A stretch of DNA of 64,000 nt from Geobacillus proteiniphilus (GTDB lineage: Bacteria > Bacillota > Bacilli > Bacillales > Anoxybacillaceae): NCBI RefSeq assembly GCF_001908025.1, contig NZ_MQMG01000007.1, positions 1 through 64,000 of the forward strand. Reading direction: 5' to 3'. The notes under the pieces are model-generated. The model searched no databases. It was not told the DNA's origin and saw only the letters and a list, made by a program, of their open reading frames with translations. Positions 18,025 to 27,614 of this stretch are shown here, in pieces (position 1 is the first letter of the stretch; each line of letters starts with the position of its first letter). The translations under genes and the position numbers were made by a program.

Positions 18025-18501
18025 TTATCCTGAAATTAATACGGGCTTCATCGCCTCAAACGGATTTTTGCATTGTTTGCAGTAGAAAATGCTGCGGCAG
18101 GCGGTCGGGCCAAACAAATTTTCCATGACGGTCCGCTCCGCCCCGCAATATGGACACGCCACTTGCCATGCCCCTGACGGCATTTGCCGCGGCGGCGGAG
18201 CGATGCCAAACTGCTTCAGCCGCTCCCGTCCGGCTTCGCTGATCCGGTCGGACGTCCATGGCGGATGGCGGAGAAACTCAACCGTCACCGCCGAGGCTCC
18301 TGCTTGCTTCACCGCTTCCTCAACCCGGGTGCGGATGATATCAAGCGCCGGACACCCGAGAAACGTCGGCAACAGACAGACCGAGACCGCTTCATCCCGA
18401 ACGTCAACCTGTTCCACCATCCCAAGATCGACAATGCTAATCGAATGAATTTCTGGGTCTTTCACCGTTTCTAACGCTTTCCAAACCTCTTCATTTGTCA
18501 T
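18025..18501 (-). CDS. paaD: Phenylacetyl-CoA epoxidase maturation subunit PaaD
   Basis: 158 residues. The N-terminal DUF59/MIP18 domain (VKDPEIHSISIVDLGMV; LLPTFLGCPALDII, with its conserved Cys) is followed by a C-terminal zinc-binding part (CPYCG near 116 and CKQC near 144). PaaD is needed for assembly of the epoxidase metal or Fe-S centres in other bacteria. It lies 155 bases downstream of paaC with no gene in that gap. The order paaABC-paaD is as in classical clusters, but no paaE reductase gene follows. Confidence 0.92.
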   Translation of the reverse strand: MTNEEVWKALETVKDPEIHSISIVDLGMVEQVDVRDEAVSVCLLPTFLGCPALDIIRTRVEEAVKQAGASAVTVEFLRHPPWTSDRISEAGRERLKQFGIAPPPRQMPSGAWQVACPYCGAERTVMENLFGPTACRSIFYCKQCKNPFEAMKPVLISG

Positions 18502-18656
18502 GGTTCTCCCTCACATTTTCCAACCCGCTGCCGTTTTCCCGCTTTGGCTGCGTAGTGCCGCCAATGCTGCGCCGTTTTGCTCCTTCAACAAACACTTCGC
18601 CGTCACAAAGAGGCGTCATGCCCAACGCCGCACTTTGGCCAACAGCGGCGCGGACA

Positions 18657-19469
18657 TTACCATATCGCATGCGGGACGGCGCGGTATACTTCTGACAACG
18701 TCGCCAGCGCTTCGTCCAAATCCGGCGTATGTTCGCCGTTGCGGCCGTTGCCATGTTTCATGCCAAACGGCATCGGCCAATCAAGCCCCACTTCGGCAAA
18801 CGCCGGCGCCAGCGCGGCAATCGTGTTTTCCGTCAGCACCTTTTCCTCATCAATCAGCCCCCACCGCACCATTTCCGTTCCTTTCGCCCCGAGCGTCAAT
18901 ACGCCGGCAAAATCAGCGGCCACATCCTGAATGGCTTTGGTCATTCGCGTCCGCGCTTCCAAAGGGGCATTCGTCAGCTGGACAAACCACGTATGCCAAT
19001 GAAGCAAATGGTAGTGCAGCTCCACTTGAATTTTCGCCGCCACTTCCGCGAGCGGGGCATAGCTGCTTTTGGTCAGCGACTCGAGACGGACGCGCTTCGC
19101 CTGCGTATAAAAATATTGGCGAACAACGGTAAACGCCCAGTCATAGCGAGGCTCACGCAAATAATGCCCCGGGCCGTTCGCCCGTTCGAGCAAAACCGCA
19201 TTGCGCCGGGCCGAAGCCGGCCGGGCGTGCGCCAGTTCGTCGGCTGATCCACAGCCAAGGTCTTCAAGCAGCTGATAATACATGGTCGCATGCCCCATCG
19301 TATCTTGGCTGATGGAAGAAAAGGCAATGTCCTCCTCGATATGCGGCGCCAACCCAAGCCATTCCGAGCCGCGGTAGGCAAGCAAAAAATCATCATCCGC
19401 GAGCTGAAACAATAGCTCGACAAGCGCTTCTTGACCGTCTGGATGGAAGTGAATCGGTTTTTCGCTCAT
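18657..19469 (-). CDS. paaC: Phenylacetyl-CoA epoxidase subunit PaaC
   Basis: 270 residues, ferritin-like fold subunit that pairs with PaaA. Recognisable stretches are LLFQLADDDFLLAYRGSEW, EEDIAFSSISQDTMGHA and LHYHLLHWHTWF. PaaC is the structural, non-catalytic partner of PaaA. ATG at 19469 overlaps the paaB stop as ATGA (four bases), indicating translational coupling. Confidence 0.92.
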   Translation of the reverse strand: MSEKPIHFHPDGQEALVELLFQLADDDFLLAYRGSEWLGLAPHIEEDIAFSSISQDTMGHATMYYQLLEDLGCGSADELAHARPASARRNAVLLERANGPGHYLREPRYDWAFTVVRQYFYTQAKRVRLESLTKSSYAPLAEVAAKIQVELHYHLLHWHTWFVQLTNAPLEARTRMTKAIQDVAADFAGVLTLGAKGTEMVRWGLIDEEKVLTENTIAALAPAFAEVGLDWPMPFGMKHGNGRNGEHTPDLDEALATLSEVYRAVPHAIW

Positions 19470-19819
19470 CGCCGAATCTCGCCTTTCCATGACAAAATTT
19501 CCTTCTCATCGAATGCTTCTTGCTCATATTTCCGCCACCGTTTTTTCAAGTCTCCATATCCTCGCGTCAACCGGTAATCTTTGTTATCAAGCCGCTTGAG
19601 CGCTGCTTTTTCCTCTTCACTCATCCGCCGAATATAGTCCCGCTTCACGACCCAAAGGTCAGCGACCGGCTCGCGGCGCATAAAGTTTTCCTGCGCCATC
19701 ACGAGCGCGATCTCCTCATTGGGGGCAAGCAGACTGAATTGATGCTGCATCGGCGCATCCGGCGCTTTGCGGCTGAACACTTCAAACACTTGATAAAATC
19801 CTTGTTCTTTCTCCGCCAT
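19466..19819 (-). CDS. paaB: Phenylacetyl-CoA epoxidase subunit PaaB
   Basis: 117 residues, a typical PaaB of slightly above average length. Visible: YQVFEVFSRKAPDAPMQHQF, LAPNEEIALVMAQENFMRR and LWVVKRDYI. PaaB bridges epoxidase heterodimers. ATG at 19819 (MAEKEQ) lies six bases after GAGAGGGGG; the in-frame ATG two codons earlier directly abuts the G run. It begins 13 bases after paaA. Confidence 0.92.
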   Translation of the reverse strand: MAEKEQGFYQVFEVFSRKAPDAPMQHQFSLLAPNEEIALVMAQENFMRREPVADLWVVKRDYIRRMSEEEKAALKRLDNKDYRLTRGYGDLKKRWRKYEQEAFDEKEILSWKGEIRR

Positions 19820-19832
19820 GGACATCCCCCTC

Positions 19833-20801
19833 TCATCCAGCCGTCCGTACGGCGCTGAGCGCCTCGCGCACCCACGCGTTCTGCTTATACGCCGTCCGCC
19901 GAAGCTCAAGCCGCTCTTGCGACTTCGGCCCGTTGTTGCGGATGATCTCTTTAAACCGCTCCCAATCCGGCTGCCGGTAAATCCATTGGCCCTTCTCTTT
20001 GTCAAAATGCATTGTCTCATCAGGAATCTTCAGTCCGAGCGCCCAAATGCGCGGCACATATTTCGTAAAGAAGTCTTGGCGCAGCTGTTCATTCGTTTTC
20101 GTGCGGATGCGGTATTTGATCGTGATGTCTTGCTTCGAAGTTCCCGTCGTGTCGGCCGTCGGCGGGCCGAAAAACATGAGCAACGCCTCCCACCAACGGT
20201 TGAGCGCCTCTTGCAGCATCTCTTTCTGCTCCTTCGTCCCTTCGGCGAGCGCCAAAATGATCGACTCGCCGTGCTGGGCGTGAAACACTTCCTCGGCGCA
20301 AATGCGCTTCAGCGCCCGTGCGTACGGTCCGTATGAGGCATCCAGCATGTTCGTCTGCGTCATAATCGCCGCTCCGTCGACGAGCCAGCCGATCAACCCG
20401 GCGTCCGCCCATGTCGGCGCTGGCATATGAAACACGTTATGAAACTTCAACCGTTCGTTCAATAAATCTTCGATAATATCTTCCCGCGTTTTGCCGAGCG
20501 GGGCCATCAAATCTTCCGCCACCCGAAGCAGCAGCTGGCCGTGCCCCATCTCATCTTGCACTTTCGCCATGATGCCAAGCTTCCGGCGCAGCGACGGCGC
20601 TTTCGGCACCCATTCTTTTTCCGGAAGCGCTCCCATAATTTCGCTCACCGCATGCATCGCAATGAGCTTGATAAGCGTCACCCGATACTCATCCGGCATC
20701 CAGTCATCGGCTTCGATCTTTTCCCCCGCCTCGATGCGCTGCATAAACCGTTCGTATTTCTCCTCATCTGACAGGCGGGTGAACGTCATCATAGCCGCCA
20801 T
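19833..20801 (-). CDS. paaA: Phenylacetyl-CoA epoxidase catalytic subunit PaaA
   Basis: 322 residues, di-iron ferritin-like catalytic subunit that inserts oxygen to give ring-1,2-epoxyphenylacetyl-CoA. Iron-ligand-bearing helices are visible as KVQDEMGHGQLLLRVAEDL (about 85-103) and RICAEEVFHAQHGE (about 165-178). It has its own upstream palindrome at 20827-20850, which separates it from paaK transcription. ATG at 20801 (MAAMMTF) is chosen with AGAGGTGGATGGGGG upstream; an ATG two codons earlier in that purine tract or the internal MMTF start are alternatives. Confidence 0.92.
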   Translation of the reverse strand: MAAMMTFTRLSDEEKYERFMQRIEAGEKIEADDWMPDEYRVTLIKLIAMHAVSEIMGALPEKEWVPKAPSLRRKLGIMAKVQDEMGHGQLLLRVAEDLMAPLGKTREDIIEDLLNERLKFHNVFHMPAPTWADAGLIGWLVDGAAIMTQTNMLDASYGPYARALKRICAEEVFHAQHGESIILALAEGTKEQKEMLQEALNRWWEALLMFFGPPTADTTGTSKQDITIKYRIRTKTNEQLRQDFFTKYVPRIWALGLKIPDETMHFDKEKGQWIYRQPDWERFKEIIRNNGPKSQERLELRRTAYKQNAWVREALSAVRTAG

Positions 20802-20826
20802 CCCCCATCCACCTCTCATTTAAAAT

Positions 20827-20850
20827 ATACAACGTTTGTTTAACGTTATT
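20827..20850. promoter_or_regulatory. Putative paa-regulon operator C (upstream of paaA)
   Basis: TACAACGT, seven bases (TTGTTTA), ACGTTATT: inverted repeat with ACGT cores at 20832-20835 and 20843-20846, about 30 bases before the paaA start. Layout matches sites A and D. Confidence 0.6.
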
Positions 20851-20897
20851 ATATTTTAATGTTATATATTTTGCAATCGTTTTTTTCTCTTTCTCTA

Positions 20898-22229
20898 TCA
20901 GATGGATTGCGGTGCTTCAAGATGGCGGCGGTCAACGATGCGAACCGCTTTTCCTTCCGAGCGCGGGAGCGTTTTCGGCGAATGGAGACGGACGTCAATC
21001 GAAATGAGACAGTGCGTTTTCAACAATGACTGAATGCGCCGGACAAGGGCAGCGGCCTGCTCGCTTTGCAAATCTCCGCCGACCTCGCTGTAAAAACGAT
21101 CGGTCACTTCCGCATGCAGCTCGAGCGCTTCCAAATGTCCGTGGCGGAGACGATGCAGCTGATAGTGCGGAGCCAGTTCCGAGACGCGAAGCAGATGGTG
21201 TTCAATTTCCGACGGGAACACATTGACGCCGCGGATGATGATCATATCATCAACCCGCCCCTTGACCCGCGACATACGCGCCGTCGTCCGCCCGCAAGCA
21301 CACCGCTCTCTCGTCACGGAAGCGATATCGCCTGTCCGGTAGCGGATGACCGGGAACGCCTCTTTCGTCAAACTCGTAAAAACAAGCTCTCCTTCTTCCC
21401 CTTCCGCCACCGGCTCGAGCGTTTTCGGGTCGATCACTTCAACAAGGAAATGGTCCTCGGCGATATGGAGGCCGTTTTGCGCTTCATGGCACTCCATCGC
21501 CACCCCTGGGCCGATCACTTCACTCAGTCCGTAAATGTCACATGCCTTCATATCAAACGTCTCTTCAAGCGTGCGCCGCATTTCCTCGGACCACGGTTCC
21601 GCACCGAAGATGCCGTATTTCAGCGATGTTTGCCGCGGATCTTTGCCCAGCTCTTTCATCCGCTCAGCAATGTTCAATACATAGGACGGCGTGGCGCAAA
21701 TGACGGTCGGCTGAAAATCTTCAATGATCATCACTTGCCGGTCGGTGTTGCCCCCAGATACCGGCACCGTCACCGCCCCAAGCCGCTCGCTGCCATAATG
21801 CAGCCCAAGGCCGCCGGTAAACAGCCCGTATCCATAGGCATTGTGAATCACATCCCCCGGTTTCCCACCAGCGATGACAATCGCTCGCGCCACAATATCG
21901 GCCCAATGGTCAATGTCCTGCTTTGTATAAGCGACCACCGTCGGTTTGCCGCTTGTGCCGCTTGATGCGTGCACACGGACGCATTGGGAAAGATCGACCG
22001 CGAGCAAACCAAACGGATAATGGTCCCGCAAATCCCGCTTTGTCGTAAACGGGAGTTTGCGCACATCCTCAAGCGTGCGAATATCCTCCGGCTTCACTCC
22101 CTTTTCATCAAACCGTTGCCGGTAAAACGGCACCCGCTCATACACACGCTCCGCCGTCGCCCGCAGCCGCTTGAGCTGGAGCGCCTCCAGTTCGCTGCGT
22201 GCGGCCGTCTCGATGTCATGCAAAATCAT
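20898..22229 (-). CDS. paaK: Phenylacetate-CoA ligase
   Basis: 443 residues, adenylate-forming ligase activating phenylacetate with ATP and CoA. The phosphate loop is VHASSGTSGKPTVVAY (about 90-105). Further motifs are YGLSEVIGPGVAMEC, FPVIRYRTGDIASV and KGRVDDMIIIRGVNVFPSEIE. The CACG zinc-like stretch near 315 is common in PaaK. It is the first gene of the paa block on this strand and carries the best palindrome immediately upstream. Its product joins the route at phenylacetyl-CoA, the same point that the E1 genes would reach from phenylpyruvate. Confidence 0.95.
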   Translation of the reverse strand: MILHDIETAARSELEALQLKRLRATAERVYERVPFYRQRFDEKGVKPEDIRTLEDVRKLPFTTKRDLRDHYPFGLLAVDLSQCVRVHASSGTSGKPTVVAYTKQDIDHWADIVARAIVIAGGKPGDVIHNAYGYGLFTGGLGLHYGSERLGAVTVPVSGGNTDRQVMIIEDFQPTVICATPSYVLNIAERMKELGKDPRQTSLKYGIFGAEPWSEEMRRTLEETFDMKACDIYGLSEVIGPGVAMECHEAQNGLHIAEDHFLVEVIDPKTLEPVAEGEEGELVFTSLTKEAFPVIRYRTGDIASVTRERCACGRTTARMSRVKGRVDDMIIIRGVNVFPSEIEHHLLRVSELAPHYQLHRLRHGHLEALELHAEVTDRFYSEVGGDLQSEQAAALVRRIQSLLKTHCLISIDVRLHSPKTLPRSEGKAVRIVDRRHLEAPQSI

Positions 22230-22280
22230 CGTTTCCGCCCCCTCTTTTAAAGCGCTTTCATAAAAATGGAAAATACAAAA

Positions 22281-22309
22281 CTATATAACGTTATACAAAC
22301 GTTATATAG
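22281..22309. promoter_or_regulatory. Putative paa-regulon operator D (upstream of paaK)
   Basis: Perfect 11-base inverted repeat: CTATATAACGT at 22281-22291 and ACGTTATATAG at 22299-22309, with a seven-base spacer. It lies 52-80 bases before the paaK start and is the strongest of the four sites. Confidence 0.7.
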
Positions 22310-22385
22310 TTTTATCATGATATCTAATTTTAAAATAGGCTAAATATTTGAAAATGTCAACGGATTTTCAGGCGGACAAAGCTGT

Positions 22386-22411
22386 AAAAAAAAGAGGCGA
22401 TGGACGCCCCT
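22386..22411 (-). terminator. Second terminator downstream of ilvD
   Basis: Minus strand AGGGGCG, five-base loop, CGCCTCT, then TTTTTTT. It follows the stronger hairpin at 22426, a tandem terminator arrangement. Confidence 0.6.
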
Positions 22412-22425
22412 TTCCAAAATAAATT

Positions 22426-22451
22426 AAAGAGGCGGAAAAACCGCCTCTTTT
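22426..22451 (-). terminator. Main terminator of ilvD
   Basis: AAAGAGGCGG, AAAAA loop, CCGCCTCTTT: a ten-base stem with A and T runs on both sides, so it could work in either direction. Confidence 0.8.
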
Positions 22452-22516
22452 GATCCTGATCGTCTAGTGGCGTCCCTCGCACGCTTGGAAGGGGACAACG
22501 TTCTTACAGAAATCGG

Positions 22517-24196
22517 CTAAATCTTCATAATCCCCCCCGTGCTCGCCGATGTGACGTGTTTCGAGTAGCGGGCGAGATACCCGGTTTTCACTTTCGGTTC
22601 AAAGCCTTTCCAGTTCGCTTTCCGGCGTTCGAGCTCTTCATCGGACAGCTTGACGTTGATCGTCCGTTTCACCGTATCGATCTCGATGATATCGCCGTCT
22701 TGGATGAAAGCGATCGGTCCGCCTTCCGCCGCTTCCGGAGAAACGTGGCCGACGGACAAGCCGCGCGAGGCGCCGGAGAAGCGGCCGTCGGTGACAAGCG
22801 CTACCTTCGTACCGAGCCCCATGCCGACGATTTGCGACGTTGGCGCAAGCATTTCCGGCATCCCCGGGCCGCCTTTTGGTCCTTCGTAGCGGATGACGAC
22901 GACATGTCCCGGCTTGATTTTGCCGCTGGCAATGCCTTCAAGCGCCTCTTCCTGCGAATCAAACACGATCGCCGGACCTTCATGGCGCGTGATGCCGCCT
23001 TGGACCGCGCCGGTTTTGATGACGGCGCCGTCCGGCGCTAAGTTGCCGAACAAAATGGCGAGCCCGCCCGTTTCCGAATACGGGTTGTCAATCGGGCGGA
23101 TGACATCGTAGTTTTTCACTTCGCAGCCGGCGATGTTTTCACCGAGTGTTTTGCCGGTGACGGTCAGCGTATCTAAATGAAGCGTGCCTTCTTTTTTCGC
23201 CAGCTCGTTCAACACCGCCGAGACGCCGCCGGCTTCGTGCAAGTCTTCAATGTAATGCACATCCGACGCCGGCGCGAGTTTGGCCAAATGCGGCACGCGC
23301 GCGGCGATTTCGTTGATGCGCTCAAGCGAGTAGTCGATGCCGGCCTCGTTCGCGATCGCAAGCGTATGCAACACGGTATTCGTTGAGCCGCCGAGCGCCA
23401 TATCGAGCGCGAACGCATTGTCGATCGCTTTTTCCGTTACGATGTCGCGCGGCTTAATGTCATGCTCGATCAAATACATGAGCTGCTTCGCCGATTGGCG
23501 GACAAGCTCTTTGCGCGCCGGGTCGACCGCCAAAATCGTGCCGTTGCCTGGCAAAGCGAGCCCGAGCGCTTCAGCGAGACAGTTCATGGAGTTTGCCGTA
23601 AACATGCCCGAACACGATCCGCACGTCGGACAGCCGTAGCGTTCGAGTTCTTCGAGCCCTTTCTCATCGAGCGTTCCACCTAAATACGCCCCGACCCCTT
23701 CAAACACGGACGAGAGCGAAATTTTCCGCCCGTCTTTCGTCACACCGGCTTTCATCGGCCCGCCGCTGACGAAAATCGTCGGGATGTTGAGCCGCATCGC
23801 CGCCATCATCATCCCCGGCGTAATTTTGTCGCAGTTCGGAATGCATACCATGCCGTCAAACCAGTGCGCAGAAATGACCGTTTCGATCGAATCAGCGATG
23901 ATTTCCCGGCTCGGAAGCGAATAGCGCATCCCGATATGCCCCATGGCGATGCCGTCATCAACACCGATCGTGTTCATTTCAAACGGCACGCCGCCTGCCT
24001 CGCGAATCGCTTCTTTCACGATTCTCCCAAACTCTTGCAAGTGAACGTGCCCTGGAATAATGTCGATGTACGAGTTGACAACCGCGATGAACGGTTTGTC
24101 AAAATCCTCCTCTTTCACGCCGGCCGCCCTCAGCAAACTCCGGTGCGGAGCCCGGTCGAATCCTTTTTTGATCATGTCGCTGCGCCGCTTTTTCAT
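22517..24196 (-). CDS. ilvD: Dihydroxy-acid dehydratase
   Basis: 559 residues, the normal length. The enzyme makes 2-oxoisovalerate and 2-oxo-3-methylvalerate in branched-chain amino acid synthesis and uses an Fe-S cluster. Cysteines for the cluster are in [11 protein letters not shown] (about 123) and [19 protein letters not shown] (about 190-210). Motifs [32 protein letters not shown] and [13 protein letters not shown] are all present. ATG at 24196 follows GGAGGG by eight bases and matches the N-terminus of Bacillus IlvD ([18 protein letters not shown]). It is a single-gene unit with its own promoter, away from any ilv-leu operon. Confidence 0.96.
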   Translation of the reverse strand: MKKRRSDMIKKGFDRAPHRSLLRAAGVKEEDFDKPFIAVVNSYIDIIPGHVHLQEFGRIVKEAIREAGGVPFEMNTIGVDDGIAMGHIGMRYSLPSREIIADSIETVISAHWFDGMVCIPNCDKITPGMMMAAMRLNIPTIFVSGGPMKAGVTKDGRKISLSSVFEGVGAYLGGTLDEKGLEELERYGCPTCGSCSGMFTANSMNCLAEALGLALPGNGTILAVDPARKELVRQSAKQLMYLIEHDIKPRDIVTEKAIDNAFALDMALGGSTNTVLHTLAIANEAGIDYSLERINEIAARVPHLAKLAPASDVHYIEDLHEAGGVSAVLNELAKKEGTLHLDTLTVTGKTLGENIAGCEVKNYDVIRPIDNPYSETGGLAILFGNLAPDGAVIKTGAVQGGITRHEGPAIVFDSQEEALEGIASGKIKPGHVVVIRYEGPKGGPGMPEMLAPTSQIVGMGLGTKVALVTDGRFSGASRGLSVGHVSPEAAEGGPIAFIQDGDIIEIDTVKRTINVKLSDEELERRKANWKGFEPKVKTGYLARYSKHVTSASTGGIMKI

Positions 24197-24236
24197 GTCC
24201 TGGTCCCTCCATCGTGCAGATTGCTAGGTTGCTAGT

Positions 24237-24266
24237 ATTGTACCACTTTTTCTAATAAAAAGACAA
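24237..24266 (-). promoter_or_regulatory. Promoter of ilvD
   Basis: Minus strand TTGTCT (24261-24266), 18-base spacer, TACAAT (24237-24242), about 40 bases before the start codon. Confidence 0.6.
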
Positions 24267-24336
24267 TTATCTTTATTCTGAATGCGCTTTCATTATCTAC
24301 TCCGCGAAAACGAGTCAGAAAAATCAGCCGGCCCTC

Positions 24337-24365
24337 TTGACAACCGGAGCATTTGGCGTCATAAT
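24337..24365 (+). promoter_or_regulatory. Promoter of the proBA leader
   Basis: TTGACA (24337-24342), 17-base spacer, CATAAT (24360-24365). It precedes the T-box leader by about 30 bases. Confidence 0.65.
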
Positions 24366-24394
24366 TTCTTACAAACTATAAATCACAAGGCTAT

Positions 24395-24645
24395 CCTTGA
24401 CAATGAAACAACGATAACGGCACGGGACTAGTAAACCGAGGGAACGCGCCAGAGAGTGGAACCCACAGGCTGGAAGGTTCCTCGCGGGAAGCCGGTTGAA
24501 CCTGCCCTAGACGGCCGCTTATGCAAACATAAGCCGCACGCCTGCGTTACAGGCTAGAGGAGGGCGCTTTGTGCGCCAAAAAAGGTGGTACCGCGGAACG
24601 CTTTTCCGTCCTTTTGCAAAAAAGGAGGAAAAGCGTTTTTTATTG
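24395..24645 (+). ncRNA. Proline-specific T-box leader of proBA
   Basis: The leader contains the Stem I elements (AGTAA and GCCAGAGAGTGG, GGCTGGAA on the return strand). The specifier loop reads GAA-CCT-G, so the specifier is CCU (24501-24503), a proline codon. The T-box sequence AAGGTGGTACCGCGG is at 24582-24596. A terminator stem AACGCTTTTCC / GGAAAAGCGTT followed by TTTTATT is at 24597-24641. Uncharged tRNA-Pro would favour the antiterminator and allow proBA transcription. Boundaries of the 5' side are approximate. Confidence 0.92.
24597..24641 (+). terminator. T-box attenuator terminator
   Basis: An 11-base stem AACGCTTTTCC / GGAAAAGCGTT with a T-rich tail, mutually exclusive with the antiterminator formed by the adjacent T-box sequence. 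Confidence 0.85.
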
Positions 24646-24716
24646 GCCGGCCGCTTCGCAGGACGGCTAGGCGATCCAACTCATGCCATTCAACACGCAA
24701 AGGAGGGAGGAACGCG

Positions 24717-25841
24717 ATGAAACGGCAGCGCGTGGTGGTCAAAATCGGCAGCAGCTCTCTCACCGATCCGAAAGGCGGCCTTTGCCATGACAAACTGTTC
24801 GATCACGTTGAGGCGATCGCTTATCTCAAACAGCTCGGCCATGACGTCATTCTCATCACGTCCGGCGCTGTCGCCGCTGGGTTCGGACCCTTAGGCTACC
24901 CAGCGCGCCCGACGACGATCGCCGGGAAACAGGCGGCCGCTGCCGTCGGGCAAAGCTTACTCATGCAGGCATACAGCTCGGCGTTCGCCCAATTCGGCTT
25001 TACGGCCGCTCAGCTGTTGTTGACGCGCAGCGACTTTTACAGCCGCGAGCGGTTCCGCAACTTGTTTGCCACGATCACCACACTGCTTGAGAACGGCGCC
25101 GTGCCGATCATTAATGAAAACGACTCCGTTTCCATCGAGGAATTGACATTTGGCGACAATGACATGCTTTCGGCGCTCGTGGCCGGCTTTTTGCACGCTG
25201 ATGCGCTCATTTTGCTTACCGACATTAACGGGTTGTATGACGCCAATCCGAAAACGAATCCGCAGGCGAAAAAATACGCCTTTTTGCTGGAAATCACCGA
25301 TGAGATGATCGAAGCCGCCGGCGGCATCGGTTCAGCCGTCGGCACCGGTGGGATGCGCTCGAAGCTTCTCGCGGCCCGAAAAGCACTCTCGTTTGGCGTC
25401 AGCGTGTTCATCGGCACAGGTAGCGGCAAAGAAAAACTGGCTGATATTTTAGCTGGAAAAGGAGACGGCACGTACATCGGCGCTCCGTTTCCGAAACAAA
25501 TGCAAATGCGCAAACAATGGATTGCCTATCATGCTCCTGTCGCCGGCACGATCACGATCGACAGCGGGGCTGAGGAAGCGTTGCTTATGCGTGGGAAAAG
25601 TTTGCTCCCCGCCGGCGTAACGGCTGTTTCCGGCGATTTTCACGCCATGGATGTCGTTGATGTCGTCAATGAAAAAGGGATTACGATTGGCCGCGGCCAG
25701 GTGTATTATGCCGCCGCCGATTTAGAGAAAGTGAAAGGACTTCCGAGCGAAGAGGCCCGGCAATATTCCTACCTTCACCGCCCGGAAGTCATCCACCGCG
25801 ACAATTGGGTCACGTTGCGAAAGGAGAGTGTATCGAAATGA
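24717..25841 (+). CDS. proB: Glutamate 5-kinase
   Basis: 374 residues: amino acid kinase domain (about 1-255; [64 protein letters not shown]) followed by a PUA domain (about 280-365; [14 protein letters not shown]). It performs the first step of proline synthesis from glutamate. ATG at 24717 follows AAAGGAGGGAGG. It overlaps proA by four bases (ATGA) and is controlled by the proline T-box, so low proline charging induces it. Confidence 0.96.
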   Translation: MKRQRVVVKIGSSSLTDPKGGLCHDKLFDHVEAIAYLKQLGHDVILITSGAVAAGFGPLGYPARPTTIAGKQAAAAVGQSLLMQAYSSAFAQFGFTAAQLLLTRSDFYSRERFRNLFATITTLLENGAVPIINENDSVSIEELTFGDNDMLSALVAGFLHADALILLTDINGLYDANPKTNPQAKKYAFLLEITDEMIEAAGGIGSAVGTGGMRSKLLAARKALSFGVSVFIGTGSGKEKLADILAGKGDGTYIGAPFPKQMQMRKQWIAYHAPVAGTITIDSGAEEALLMRGKSLLPAGVTAVSGDFHAMDVVDVVNEKGITIGRGQVYYAAADLEKVKGLPSEEARQYSYLHRPEVIHRDNWVTLRKESVSK

Positions 25842-27079
25842 GCGAACTGCTCGAAAAAGCCGAACGATTGAAAACCGCCTCACAAACGCTCGCCATGCTG
25901 TCAACGGAGGAAAAAAACGCGGCGTTGGAACAGATCGCCCAAACCCTTGACCGCGAACGCACCTTCATTTTGCAAGAAAACGAGAAAGATATGGTCCAAG
26001 GCCGCGAACAAGGGCTGTCGCCCGCGTTGCTCGACCGGCTCCAACTGACGAATGAACGTCTTGACCAAATCATCGGCGGCGTCCGCCAAGTCGCCTCGCT
26101 GCCTGACCCGGTCGGAGAAATCATCGAAGAGTGGACGCGGCCGAACGGGCTTCGCATCCAAACGGTGCGCGTGCCGCTTGGGGTCATTGGCATGGTGTAC
26201 GAAGCGCGCCCGAACGTGACGGTTGATGCGGCGAGCCTTTGCTTGAAAACGGGCAACGCAGTTTTGCTTCGCGGCAGCACATCAGCGCTTCATTCGAACA
26301 AAGCGCTCGTTCGCGTCATGAAAGAGGCGCTCCGCACGACGGCCGTTCCGGAAACGGCGATTGAACTGCTCGAAGACACAAGCCGGGAAACGGCCCAGCG
26401 CATGTTTCGCCTGAACGAGTATTTGGACGTTCTCATCCCGCGTGGAGGAGCCGGGCTCATCCGCTCGGTCGTCGAAAACGCCACCGTGCCGGTGCTTGAA
26501 ACCGGCGTCGGCAACTGTCATATTTTCATCGACGAATCAGCACAGCGGCAAATGGCGATCGATATCGTCCTCAACGCCAAACTGCAGCGCCCGTCGGTCT
26601 GCAATGCCGTCGAAACGGTGCTCATCCATGAGCGTTGGCCATATGCCGGCGACTTGCTTGAGACGCTTCACGCCCGCAGCGTCGAATTGCGCGGCGACCA
26701 ACGTCTTGCCTCCGCCTATCCGTTTGTCAGCGAGGCAACAGAAGATGACTGGTATACGGAATATTTAGCGCCGATTTTAGCGGTCAAACTGGTCGCCGAT
26801 GTCGACGAGGCGATTGGCCACATCCGCCGCTACGGGACGAAGCACTCGGAAGCGATCATCACGGAAAACGAGGCGAACGTCCGCCGCTTTTTCCAAGCGG
26901 TCGACGCGGCTGTCTTGTACCATAACGCCTCAACCCGCTTCACGGACGGCGAACAGTTCGGCTACGGGGCGGAAATCGGCATCAGCACACAAAAGCTGCA
27001 CGCCCGCGGTCCGATGGGGCTTGTCGCCATCACGACGACAAAATCGCTCGTGTATGGGACGGGGCAAATTCGAGAATGA
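25838..27079 (+). CDS. proA: Glutamate-5-semialdehyde dehydrogenase (gamma-glutamyl phosphate reductase)
   Basis: 413 residues, ALDH superfamily. The N-terminal cofactor region has [21 protein letters not shown], and the conserved [14 protein letters not shown] segment carries the nucleophile Cys near 255. The C-terminus has [27 protein letters not shown], typical of ProA. ATG at 25838 follows AAAGGAG and is translationally coupled to proB. No proC gene is nearby. Confidence 0.96.
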   Translation: MSELLEKAERLKTASQTLAMLSTEEKNAALEQIAQTLDRERTFILQENEKDMVQGREQGLSPALLDRLQLTNERLDQIIGGVRQVASLPDPVGEIIEEWTRPNGLRIQTVRVPLGVIGMVYEARPNVTVDAASLCLKTGNAVLLRGSTSALHSNKALVRVMKEALRTTAVPETAIELLEDTSRETAQRMFRLNEYLDVLIPRGGAGLIRSVVENATVPVLETGVGNCHIFIDESAQRQMAIDIVLNAKLQRPSVCNAVETVLIHERWPYAGDLLETLHARSVELRGDQRLASAYPFVSEATEDDWYTEYLAPILAVKLVADVDEAIGHIRRYGTKHSEAIITENEANVRRFFQAVDAAVLYHNASTRFTDGEQFGYGAEIGISTQKLHARGPMGLVAITTTKSLVYGTGQIRE

Positions 27080-27144
27080 AACAATCGCGTTCAGCAAAGC
27101 GAGTAGCCTTTTTCAACACAAAAGCACGCAAGGAGAGACGAACG

Positions 27145-27571
27145 ATGCCTTTTATGGATTTTCGCAGCGATACAGTGACCAAACCAACGCCCGAGATGCG
27201 CCAAGCGATGTTTGAGGCTGAAGTCGGCGATGACGTGTACGGCGAAGACCCGACCGTCAACCGGTTAGAAGCGTTGGCCGCCCGGTTGCTTGGCAAGAGG
27301 AAGACGCCTTATTTGTCACAAGCGGCACGCAAGGAAACCAAGTCGCCATTTTGACGCATTGCCGCCCGGGGGACGAGGTGATTGTAGAAGCTGAATCTCA
27401 CATTTTCTTGTACGAAGCCGGCGCGGCATCCGCGTTGGCCGGCGTCTAAAAGAAGCCGAAATCTTGGCCAGCCCGTTTGATGACGGCGTCATCCGCTTTG
27501 TCACCCACCGGGAAATCACCGCCGATTCGGTGCAAACCGCCATCGAGCGGATTCGCCTGATGTTGTCCTAA
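27145..27571 (+). pseudogene. Low-specificity L-threonine aldolase, remnant
   Basis: It begins with a good ribosome binding site (AAGGAGA) and a normal threonine-aldolase N-terminus ([34 protein letters not shown]). A frameshift near 27300 separates the next segment ([37 protein letters not shown]). An internal deletion of roughly 200 codons, including the PLP lysine, then joins directly to a C-terminal tail (FVTHREITADSVQTAIERI) ending at TAA 27571. It cannot make an active enzyme. It lies 66 bases after proA, perhaps once in that operon. Confidence 0.85.
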
Positions 27572-27576
27572 AACAC

Positions 27577-27613
27577 AAAACGATCCGGGCTCAAGCATGG
27601 CTCGGATCGTTTT
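27577..27613. terminator. Bidirectional terminator between proBA and gtrA
   Basis: AAAACGATCCG and CGGATCGTTTT form an 11-base stem around a 15-base loop. The A and T runs suit both the plus-strand proBA/aldolase unit and the minus-strand gtrA unit. Confidence 0.8.
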
Positions 27614-27614
27614 C

